Source: Gemmatimonadaceae bacterium
GTDB lineage: Bacteria; Gemmatimonadota; Gemmatimonadetes; Gemmatimonadales; Gemmatimonadaceae
DNA: 10,405 nucleotides
Direction: 5' to 3'
Assembly: GCA_014378185.1 (NCBI GenBank)
Contig: JACMOE010000713.1
Location: 1 to 10,405 of the forward strand
How positions within the stretch are numbered: position 1 is the stretch's first letter; each line of letters begins with the position of its first letter. Made by a program: the position numbers and the translations under genes. The notes under the pieces were generated by a model, which was given only the letters and a program-made list of their open reading frames with translations, was not told the DNA's origin and did not search any database. Positions 1 to 5,839 of this stretch are shown piece by piece.

Positions 1-75
1 GTGCGCCGGACTCGGCACACACCAATCCCTTCGGAGATGAAAGCCATGGTCATTCTCGACCCGCATCGCCCATGA
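1..75 (+). CDS. 3' end of an unidentified upstream gene (partial)
   Basis: Frame 1 is open from the first base of the window to the TGA at 73-75. It encodes at least 24 residues, ending ...KAMVILDPHRP. The stop overlaps the ATG of the next gene (72-74) as ATGA, which is typical of translationally coupled genes, and the dense packing supports a real gene that began before the window. The fragment is too short to assign to a family and I do not recognise it. An alternative is that the open frame is chance in GC-rich DNA. Reading the bases just upstream of the window would settle it. Confidence 0.5.
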   Translation: MRRTRHTPIPSEMKAMVILDPHRP

Positions 76-1298
76 CCGCGATTCGCGCGCGCCTCTCGGC
101 GATGATGTTCCTGCAGTACTTCGTGTGGGGCTCGTGGTTCGTGACGATGGGCACGTACCTCAGCCGCACGCTGCATTTCTCCGATACGCAGGTGGGGAGT
201 GCCTATGGCGCCATGGCGATCGCGGCCATCGTGTCGCCGTTCTTCATGGGCATCGTGGCCGACCGGTTCTTTTCCAGCGAGAAGCTGCTGGCGCTGCTGC
301 ACCTCATGGGCGGCGTCATCATGTACTTCCTGTCGATGCAGACCGAGTGGGGCAGCTTCTATCCGCTGCTGCTGCTCTATGCGCTGTGCTACATGCCGAC
401 GCTGTCGCTCACCAACTCCATCTCGTTCCACAACGTGACCGACGCGGCGCGCGACTTCCCCATCATCCGCGTGCTCGGCACCATCGGGTGGATCGTGGCC
501 GGCATCACGGTGGGCAAGGTGTTGCATGCTGATGCGCTCGCAACGCCGATGCGCATTGCGGCCGGGGCCTCGATCGTGCTCGGGCTGTTCTCCCTGCTGC
601 TGCCGCATACGCCGCCCAAGGCGGCTGGCGCGCCCTTCAGCGTGCGCGATGCGCTGGGACTCGATGCGCTGCAGCTGTTGAAGAACAACGACTTCCTGAT
701 CTTCGTGCTCGGGTCGTTCCTGCTCTGCATTCCGCTCCAGTTCTACTATGCGTTCACGAATCCTTTCCTGAACGAGATCAAGGCACCGGAGCCGGCGTTC
801 ATCCAGACGTTCGGGCAGATGTCCGAGATCGGCTTCATGTTGCTGCTGCCGTTTGCGTTGCGGAAGTTCGGCATCAAGTGGATCATGCTGATTGGCATGC
901 TGGCCTGGTCGCTGCGCTACTTCGCGTTCGGCGCGGGCAACATCAGCTCGGGCATGTGGCTGCTGTACGCCGGCATCCTGCTCCACGGCGTGTGTTACGA
1001 CTTCTTCTTCGTCGCGGGGCAGATCTACACGGACCAGGTGGCCGGCCCGAAGATCCGCGCGGCGGCGCAGGGGTTCATCAACCTGGTGACAAATGGCGTC
1101 GGTTACCTGATCGGCGCGTCAGTGAGCGGCATGGTGGTGAACCGCTATGCCACCACGGGCGCAGACGGTGTGGTGACGCACGACTGGGCGAGCATCTGGC
1201 GCGTGCCGGCGATCGGCGCGGCGGTGATTTTCCTGATCTTCGCGTTCCTGTTCAGGCCAAAGGTGCAAGTCGGACAGTCGGACAGTCAGACAGCCTGA
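72..1298 (+). CDS. MFS transporter, nucleoside:H+ symporter (NupG/XapB-like) family
   Basis: This is a 408-residue, very hydrophobic protein with about 12 predicted membrane helices. It should be an inner-membrane proton-coupled carrier. The N-terminus (RLSAMMFLQYFVWGSWFVTM, residues 7-26) and the SLTNSISFHNV segment are typical of the Nuc_H_symport group of the major facilitator superfamily, which includes E. coli NupG and XapB. The loop 2-3 signature appears as GIVADRFF at residues 60-67. Substrates of the many environmental homologues are mostly unproven and may be sugars or sugar derivatives instead of nucleosides. The ATG overlaps the stop of the preceding open frame (ATGA), so coupled translation is likely; no strong independent ribosome site is seen. 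The last codons lie in 8-bp tandem repeats and give a hydrophilic tail (VGQSDSQTA). A strong hairpin follows 33 bases after the stop. Confidence 0.9.
   Translation: MTAIRARLSAMMFLQYFVWGSWFVTMGTYLSRTLHFSDTQVGSAYGAMAIAAIVSPFFMGIVADRFFSSEKLLALLHLMGGVIMYFLSMQTEWGSFYPLLLLYALCYMPTLSLTNSISFHNVTDAARDFPIIRVLGTIGWIVAGITVGKVLHADALATPMRIAAGASIVLGLFSLLLPHTPPKAAGAPFSVRDALGLDALQLLKNNDFLIFVLGSFLLCIPLQFYYAFTNPFLNEIKAPEPAFIQTFGQMSEIGFMLLLPFALRKFGIKWIMLIGMLAWSLRYFAFGAGNISSGMWLLYAGILLHGVCYDFFFVAGQIYTDQVAGPKIRAAAQGFINLVTNGVGYLIGASVSGMVVNRYATTGADGVVTHDWASIWRVPAIGAAVIFLIFAFLFRPKVQVGQSDSQTA
1271..1293 (+). repeat. 8-bp tandem repeat at the 3' end of the MFS gene
   Basis: CGGACAGT occurs twice in tandem (1271-1278 and 1279-1286), followed by a degenerate third unit, CAGACAG (1287-1293). 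The repeat encodes the polar C-terminal tail of the MFS protein. Because 8 is not a multiple of 3, gain or loss of one unit would change the frame and the length of the tail. The segment lies beyond the last membrane helix, so this is probably harmless. Confidence 0.6.
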
Positions 1299-1331
1299 GA
1301 GCGGGTCACCTGCAGGTCGCTCTGCCATGAT

Positions 1332-1373
1332 CTACACAGCCGGGTCGCTTTCCCACGCGACCCGGCTGTGTAG
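1332..1373. terminator. 17-bp perfect hairpin, probable transcription terminator
   Basis: CTACACAGCCGGGTCGC (1332-1348) is the exact reverse complement of GCGACCCGGCTGTGTAG (1357-1373), with an 8-base loop (TTTCCCAC). It begins 33 bases after the MFS stop codon. No T-run follows on either strand, so it is not a textbook intrinsic terminator, but the stability and position fit transcription termination or 3'-end protection. A weaker imperfect hairpin (1298-1323, around the 10-bp palindrome ACCTGCAGGT at 1308-1317) precedes it. Confidence 0.7.
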
Positions 1374-1728
1374 CATATCGCTCGCACGTCAGCAGCCCTC
1401 GGCCGCCATCTTTGCTCATGCGCGCGATCGCTCGTGACATCGCCGCTTACCTGGCCGTCTTCGGCCATACCCTAATCTTCTAAGGATAGGCCTCTCCCAC
1501 GCCCGCTCCCGCTGGACTCGAGCTCCTCCTCGACATGCTCATCCTCAAGACCCTGTCGTGGGCGCCCATGCACAGACTCGCTGTTCTCCGCTGGATCGAA
1601 GGCGCCACGCGCGAGCGTTTTCAGACCTCGCAGAGGATTGTGCAAGACTTTAGACGCGCCTCCTATTGTTCAGGCAATTCGCGGATGTAGGCTTCTCGGT
1701 GCCGGCGGCGGCTGGGATCACTTGCGTC
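1374..1728. other. Gene-poor region around the PadR remnant
   Basis: Apart from the PadR remnant (1517-1690), I see no intact gene in this stretch. It contains a small hairpin, TGGCCG/CGGCCA (1452-1457 and 1462-1467, loop TCTT). The segment 1468-1490 is more AT-rich and may be what remains of the regulator's promoter. The region separates the plus-strand MFS gene from the 3' end of the minus-strand Fic gene. Confidence 0.55.
1517..1690 (+). pseudogene. Remnant of a PadR-family transcriptional regulator
   Basis: The frame from 1517 to the TAG at 1688-1690 reads LELLLDMLILKTLSWAPMH from its first codon, then a segment ending RWIEGATRERFQ. This closely resembles the start of PadR winged-helix regulators, whose usual form is roughly LxLLxGTLDxLILKxLSxGPMHGYxIxxRI. 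The match covers the first two helices only. The following PadR wing region (EEGSLYPALHRLE in typical members) is not recognisable in this frame, and the GTL turn is missing. The open frame begins after a TAG at 1487-1489, and the first ATG (1535) would leave only 51 codons. A full PadR protein is about 105-180 residues, so I read this as a truncated, decayed gene in an otherwise empty intergenic stretch. It could still be expressed as a short peptide, but no ribosome site supports that. Confidence 0.6.
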
Positions 1729-2889
1729 CTATCGGCGTTGCCTCCGCGCGAGCTGTCCTCTCAGCGTCGTTGCGTTGGAGCGATATCGGTCACCGTCGCG
1801 AACGATGATCTGAAGTCGCTCGAGTTCCTCGAGGTCGCGCGCCAGCGTGCGCCCCGATAGCCCGCCGTACTGCTGCGCAATTCTCGGATTGACCAGGGCA
1901 ATCTGCTCCGCGCTCAGTGCGCCATCCATCGGCAACGCCAACGCCAGCTCACGCTGCCGAGCGAACACGACCTTTTTCCGATACGACTTCTCCGCGAATC
2001 GGTCATAGATCAGCTTCCGCCACGTAATCTCGAATTGGTTCTGCTGCACGAGCGTGAGGGTCTTCATCAAGCCATCACGCAGCCCCTGAATTGCGTATTC
2101 GATGAACGCCGAGAGGTCCCGCGAATTGTTTGCCTTGTCGATCTGGCGGTAATACTCGGTGCGTGTCTCGTTGTAGAAATTCGAGAGGATGTGCGAGGCG
2201 ATGTCGGGAGTTCCTGCACGGAGCAGAATGTAGAATTCGACGAGTCGCCCAGTGCGGCCATTGCCGTCGGCGAACGGGTGAATCCACTCGATGTAGACGT
2301 GCGTAACGATGGCCTGAATGACGGCTTGCGCGAAGGTCTGGCCTCGTTCAAAATGAAATTCCTCCCTGAGCCAGTCGCACAGGTGCTGCACGAGTGCGGC
2401 AATGCTCTCGGGATGCGGCGTTCGATACGGTCCCACGACGCGCTGATCGCGGCGTAGCTCACCAGGGATCGCGTCGAAGTGCTCACCGAGATCGTGGCCG
2501 ATCATGGCATGGAAGCGCCGAAGGAGGCGTTCGCTGACTGGCTCCGACCTTCCGTCGCGTACCGCCTCGAGCAGTAGCGTATTGAACGCCTCGAGAATAT
2601 TGCGGACTTCCCGCTCCTGATACTCCTTGCTGGGCGGAAGTGATTTCCCCGCGGCAACGCGCTCGATCTCCTCGTCGGTGAGGGTATTGCCCTCGATTGC
2701 CGTAGTGGCCTGCGCGCCCTTCGTCAGGGAGATGTGAAGCAGACGCTCATGATACTCAGGCAGAATTGGCGTGTTGGAGATTGCCGTCACGATGGCATCG
2801 CACTGCCCCAACTCGAAGCTGGCCTTTTCGCTGAGCTCCCATCTCCGCTGGAAAGAGAGGTGGGGATAGGACGGGATATCTTTTGGCAT
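1729..2889 (-). CDS. Fic-domain protein with N-terminal inhibitory motif and C-terminal winged helix
   Basis: The protein has 386 residues. The Fic core carries the complete active-site motif HPFADGNGRTGR (residues 204-215, catalytic His204), fitting HxFx(D/E)GNGRxxR. Enzymes with this motif transfer AMP, or another nucleotide-derived group, from a nucleotide to a target protein hydroxyl. Upstream, residues 62-67 (TTAIEG) match the inhibitory (S/T)xxxE(G/N) motif, with Glu66 as the residue that blocks productive ATP binding. Having this motif N-terminal to the core marks a class II, self-inhibited Fic protein. The C-terminal segment (about residues 325-372, including LSGRTLARDLEELERLQII) looks like a winged helix-turn-helix, so DNA binding is likely. 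The start is ATG without a good Shine-Dalgarno; an AT-rich region with an inverted repeat lies upstream. No separate antitoxin gene is present. Sampled 60-base lines in the gene have 33 G/C (2101-2160 and 2281-2340) against 47 in cutC (3241-3300), so horizontal acquisition is plausible. The target is unknown. Confidence 0.93.
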   Translation of the reverse strand: MPKDIPSYPHLSFQRRWELSEKASFELGQCDAIVTAISNTPILPEYHERLLHISLTKGAQATTAIEGNTLTDEEIERVAAGKSLPPSKEYQEREVRNILEAFNTLLLEAVRDGRSEPVSERLLRRFHAMIGHDLGEHFDAIPGELRRDQRVVGPYRTPHPESIAALVQHLCDWLREEFHFERGQTFAQAVIQAIVTHVYIEWIHPFADGNGRTGRLVEFYILLRAGTPDIASHILSNFYNETRTEYYRQIDKANNSRDLSAFIEYAIQGLRDGLMKTLTLVQQNQFEITWRKLIYDRFAEKSYRKKVVFARQRELALALPMDGALSAEQIALVNPRIAQQYGGLSGRTLARDLEELERLQIIVRDGDRYRSNATTLRGQLARRQRR

Positions 2890-2906
2890 AAAGGCGTCAA
2901 AGAGGC

Positions 2907-2933
2907 TGACAGATAAGATATACTATCTGTCAA
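2907..2933 (-). promoter_or_regulatory. Inverted-repeat operator and -35-like box upstream of the Fic gene
   Basis: TGACAGATA (2907-2915) and TATCTGTCA (2924-2932) form a perfect 9+9 bp inverted repeat around 8 AT-rich bases, starting 18 bases upstream of the Fic ATG. Read on the minus strand, the distal arm together with base 2933 contains TTGACA (2928-2933), a consensus -35 box. No clean -10 box lies 17 bases further on; TATCTT/TTATCT in the spacer is possible but too close. The line 2881-2940 has only 25 G/C of 60, the AT-richest part of the neighbourhood. The symmetry suggests a dimeric repressor site, plausibly used by the winged helix of the Fic protein itself. Confidence 0.55.
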
Positions 2934-3002
2934 CCCGCTATGTAAACGCGCAGATATTCACGGACAACCAAGCTGCCATTATTGCCCTCAAATCACGGAC
3001 AG

Positions 3003-3743
3003 CTATGCGATGGCTTGCCTGATTCGCGTCACGGCAGTCGAACTCGTCGCCACCCGCTCGTAATCACCCGGCGCGGCCGCCCGCGCGAGCGTCACCCCTG
3101 CGCGACGATGCACCATCCTGCTCTCGACATGCGCCGCCGCGCGCACGTGCACCTCTCCCACCCCTGACTCCCGCACCACCTCGGCCACGTTATCATCGTT
3201 GATCCCGCCGCCAGCCAGGATGCCAATTCGCCCATTCGCCTGCCGCACCAGCGACGCCAACGACGCCGCACCCTCCAGCGCCGTCGCCGCCCCACCCGAC
3301 GTGAGCACACGATCAACGCCAAGCTCGATCAACGCCTCCAGCGCCACCTCCCTGTCGCGCGCGAAATCGAACGCCCGATGAAAGGTGACCTGCATCCGCC
3401 CGGCAGCCTCCTTCAGCGTGTGCACGGTGCCGATGTCCACGTCACCGTCCCGCGTCAGGGCGCCGATCACCACACCATCCACGTCCATCGCCCGCGCCGC
3501 AGCGATGTCGCGCACCATCACATCCACCTCGTCCGCATCGTAGAGGAAATCGCCGGCGCGCGGCCTGATCAGCACGAATACCGGAATTTCGACCCGCTCC
3601 CACACCGCGCCAATCAGCCCGGCACTCGGCGTCACGCCTCCCTGCAATAGCTCGCCGCACAGCTCCAACCGGCCGGCGCCACCGCGCTCCGCCTCCAGCG
3701 CCGAGTCGATGGCATCGACACACGCTTCGACGAGAACGCTCAC
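3003..3743 (-). CDS. cutC: CutC family protein (PF03932)
   Basis: This 246-residue protein is a TIM-barrel-type CutC homologue. Nearly all family blocks are present: LELC (26-29), GGVTPS (35-40), IRPRAGDF (59-66), VTFHRAFD (119-126), LTSGG (147-151), GGGIN (178-182) and EVH (197-199). CutC was named for copper homeostasis in E. coli, but a direct copper role is doubtful for many homologues and the biochemical activity is unsettled. I chose the GTG at 3743-3741 because it overlaps the TGA of the upstream Gfo/Idh gene as GTGA, gives the usual CutC N-terminus (VSVLVEACVD), and has AGGG a few bases upstream. A GTG at 3767 would add 8 residues that look unlike the family and lacks a ribosome site. 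Translational coupling to a sugar-type oxidoreductase argues for a role in carbohydrate metabolism more than in metal stress; that is inference. Confidence 0.92.
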   Translation of the reverse strand: MSVLVEACVDAIDSALEAERGGAGRLELCGELLQGGVTPSAGLIGAVWERVEIPVFVLIRPRAGDFLYDADEVDVMVRDIAAARAMDVDGVVIGALTRDGDVDIGTVHTLKEAAGRMQVTFHRAFDFARDREVALEALIELGVDRVLTSGGAATALEGAASLASLVRQANGRIGILAGGGINDDNVAEVVRESGVGEVHVRAAAHVESRMVHRRAGVTLARAAAPGDYERVATSSTAVTRIRQAIA

Positions 3744-4993
3744 GCGCCCTGCCTGGGCGGCGTCCACGTGCCACGCGCCACGGCGGGACGGAACGCGTCG
3801 AGTCCCGGCGGCGGAAAGTCCAGCGTCCTTCCCTCCTCCGCGCTCTGGTACGCGGTCATCAACATCTGCACCACCTCGAGCCCGTCGTCCAGGGTGAGCA
3901 ACGGCGTCTCCTTGCCGAGAAAGCAGCGCACGAAATGCCGGTCCTCGGCCTCGTAGCCGTATGCTACAGCCTCGTTGGCCACGACAGGCATCTGCCCGGT
4001 CTCCGCATTCTGCTTCTCCACCAGGTCTTCACCGGCGCGCCCCTTCACCTCGCGACTGAAGAAAAGCTTCAGCCCCGCATCGAGGCTGTTCCACGCCATC
4101 GAATACTCCGGACCGAGCAACTCGGCCGAGAGTCGCAGGCCGGCGCCCACATAGCTCCATGACGTGGACGTTTCGCCGATAATGGTGTAGCCGTCGTCCG
4201 TCTCGAACTCGATGGTGGAGCTCGCGAAGTCCTCGCTGGGGTGCTTCGAGTAGTCCACGCCCTTCTGAGCCTTGGCGAGCTTCGCCGCGTACTCGGGCCT
4301 CGACCACTTGAGCGACGCGATGTGCGCCGTGATGCGCTTCGGCTTCACGGTGCTGAGTGGGCTACCCGGCTTCGTCAGCAGGTGCCGCACGACGAGTACC
4401 GAGTGACACATCATGTCGTTGAGCACGCCGCCGCCCTGGAGCGCACCCTGCCAGAACCACGGCGTATGCGGACCGCTGTGTTCCTCGGCGGCACGCGCGA
4501 GGTACGGACGGCCTGTAGTCGCGGCGCCGCGCGCCCAGATCAGCGCGCGCCCCGCTTCTACCTGGGGCGCAAAGACCTGGTCCTCGAGGTAGCCGTGCAT
4601 CAGCCCCACACTTTTCACCAGCCGCAGCACTTCCTTCGCTTCGGGCACATTGCGTGCGAGGGGCTTCTCGCAGGCGATGCCCTTGAGCGTGCCGCGCCCG
4701 CGCTGGAGTGCATCGACGATTTCCTCGACGTTCTCCACGCGCGCCTGGTTGGGCCCGGTGATCCAGATGGCGTCGATGGCCGGGTCGGCCACCATGTCAC
4801 CAATGGACGCGTACGCCTTCGCGGCACCGACGTCGAGCTCGTTGGCGTAGCGCGCGGCATCCGCGGCGCGCCCGGCGTCGGGGCTCCAGACGCCGAGGAC
4901 GTCTGCATCCCGAACGCCCTTCCAGCCGAGCATGTGGAAGCGGGCGTTGAAGCCGCTGCCGATGAAGCCGACGCCGAGTCGATTGTCTTTCAC
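3740..4993 (-). CDS. Gfo/Idh/MocA family oxidoreductase
   Basis: This is a 417-residue NAD(P)-dependent dehydrogenase of the glucose-fructose oxidoreductase / inositol dehydrogenase / MocA family. The N-terminal Rossmann fold shows GFIGSGF (residues 9-15) followed by FHMLGW. The cofactor-side EKP motif is at 109-111 (ACEKPLARN). The substrate-side helix GGGVLNDMMCHSV (187-199) keeps Asp193 and His197 in the positions of the family's usual GGGxxxDxxxH. Members oxidise or reduce sugars, inositols and their keto derivatives; the exact substrate cannot be read from sequence. No signal peptide is seen, so it should be cytoplasmic, although many homologues in such phyla carry Tat signals. The start is GTG (4993-4991) with no convincing Shine-Dalgarno. 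It lies 180 bases downstream of the small-subunit stop, with a large palindrome in between, and its TGA overlaps the cutC start as GTGA. A 3-keto-sugar reductase role would fit the neighbours but is inference. Confidence 0.92.
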   Translation of the reverse strand: MKDNRLGVGFIGSGFNARFHMLGWKGVRDADVLGVWSPDAGRAADAARYANELDVGAAKAYASIGDMVADPAIDAIWITGPNQARVENVEEIVDALQRGRGTLKGIACEKPLARNVPEAKEVLRLVKSVGLMHGYLEDQVFAPQVEAGRALIWARGAATTGRPYLARAAEEHSGPHTPWFWQGALQGGGVLNDMMCHSVLVVRHLLTKPGSPLSTVKPKRITAHIASLKWSRPEYAAKLAKAQKGVDYSKHPSEDFASSTIEFETDDGYTIIGETSTSWSYVGAGLRLSAELLGPEYSMAWNSLDAGLKLFFSREVKGRAGEDLVEKQNAETGQMPVVANEAVAYGYEAEDRHFVRCFLGKETPLLTLDDGLEVVQMLMTAYQSAEEGRTLDFPPPGLDAFRPAVARGTWTPPRQGA

Positions 4994-5056
4994 GCGCAGC
5001 GTCGGTGGGTGGATGTGGTGAAAAACGGCAACGGCAGAACATCAACAGCAAGAATG

Positions 5057-5151
5057 AACCACAGGGGACACAGAGGACACAGGGGAAGCAACGGCTTTGC
5101 ACGCAATCAGCTGCTCTTGCTGTCCCCGTGACCTCCGTGTCCCCTGTGGTT
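5057..5151. repeat. Long palindromic intergenic repeat, copy 1
   Basis: The left arm begins AACCACAGGGGACACAGAGG (5057-5076). The right arm ends CCTCCGTGTCCCCTGTGGTT (5132-5151), nearly its reverse complement with a few mismatches; the arms are about 30 bases and the loop is roughly 35-40. It lies between the small-subunit gene and the Gfo/Idh gene. A related copy is at 10111-10193, sharing the 17-mer CCTCCGTGTCCCCTGTG. Repeats of this kind are scattered between genes in several soil phyla and give rise to spurious NHRGHRGHRG or CVLCVLCG translations. Here it could act as a terminator, an mRNA stabiliser, or a REP-like mobile repeat. Confidence 0.8.
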
Positions 5152-5173
5152 GAAGCTTTTGCAGTTCTCGATC

Positions 5174-5839
5174 CTACATCCCGGTCGCCTTGCGACGCCG
5201 CGCCAGGCTCGCGTCATACTCCTCATATGACACACCCAGCTTCTTCGTCGCGGCGGGCGGGCACCCGTTCCAGCCAGGATTGAACACGTTGCCGATGTAC
5301 TGGATGTCCTGCCAGCCCATCGCACTCGAGAAGAACGCGCTGCCCACGTTGTTGCGGAAGCGGTCGAACCACTGCGCACCGCGCTTCAATTCCGGCGACG
5401 CCTTCTTCGGGTAGGCAATGTCGTCCAGCACCGCGCGGCGATGGGCATCCGTGCTCGACACGAAGTCCGTGCCGAAGCGCTTCCGCATTTCCTCGTCCAG
5501 CCATCCCAGGCCGCCACGCATCGACACCTTGGACGCCTCGGAAGTCTCCTTGTCCATCAACATGAAATCGATGAACTCCGGCGCCTTCGCGTCCGTCGCA
5601 CTCCCGGAGCGTTCGTCCTTGGGGATGACGATATCCGCCAGCACGCGCACGGTTCGCCATTCGTGCGTATTGAAGAACTTCGGCGCGTATGGCGCCGCCT
5701 CGCCTGCCGCAGTATCCGCGTGCAGCGCCGCGACCATCCGCGTCGTGCGCTCCACACTCGGGCCGCTCCACTCGAGCATGCCCGCCAGCGGCACGGCACC
5801 GAGTGCCTTGAGGGCGTCGCGTCGATTGAGGTCGCTCAC
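5174..5839 (-). CDS. Gluconate 2-dehydrogenase subunit 3 family protein (Tat-exported small subunit of FAD sugar dehydrogenase)
   Basis: This 221-residue protein begins with a twin-arginine signal (SDLNRRDALKALGAVPLAG, residues 2-20). The rest fits the Gluconate_2-dh3 family: THEWRTVRVLADIVIPKDE (58-76), PEFIDFML (87-94), GWLDEEMRKRFG (112-123) and the end block MGWQDIQYIGNVFNPGW (174-190). In known FAD-dependent glucose dehydrogenase and LacC/LacA-type glucoside 3-dehydrogenases, this subunit carries the signal peptide and brings the signal-less GMC catalytic subunit through the Tat pathway, so the complex should act in the periplasm. I place the start at GTG 5839-5837. It overlaps the TGA of the GMC gene as GTGA, has AGGTG upstream, and gives the expected position for the RR motif. 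An upstream start at 5887 would add 16 residues before the signal. Coupled translation suggests a fixed ratio to the GMC subunit. Confidence 0.9.
   Translation of the reverse strand: MSDLNRRDALKALGAVPLAGMLEWSGPSVERTTRMVAALHADTAAGEAAPYAPKFFNTHEWRTVRVLADIVIPKDERSGSATDAKAPEFIDFMLMDKETSEASKVSMRGGLGWLDEEMRKRFGTDFVSSTDAHRRAVLDDIAYPKKASPELKRGAQWFDRFRNNVGSAFFSSAMGWQDIQYIGNVFNPGWNGCPPAATKKLGVSYEEYDASLARRRKATGM

Noticed and set aside
1729..2933. Fic as the toxin of a two-gene Fic/Fic-antitoxin (VbhT/VbhA-like) module
   Set aside because: The inhibitory motif is inside the same protein (residues 62-67), and no small antitoxin gene precedes or follows it.
4241..5131. Long plus-strand open frame (296 codons) opposite the Gfo/Idh gene
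   Set aside because: It is antisense to a gene with clear family motifs, its translation shows no recognisable domain and its end is the palindromic repeat. Long shadow frames are expected in GC-rich DNA.
5057..5151. Palindromic repeats as CRISPR repeats or insertion-sequence ends
   Set aside because: Only two distant single copies exist, with no regular spacers, no transposase gene and no target-site duplications visible.
5005..5283. Small frame translating the palindromic repeat (QGTQRTQGKQR-like)
   Set aside because: The coding appearance comes from the ACCACAGGGGACAC repeat; such peptides are a known artefact of these repeats.
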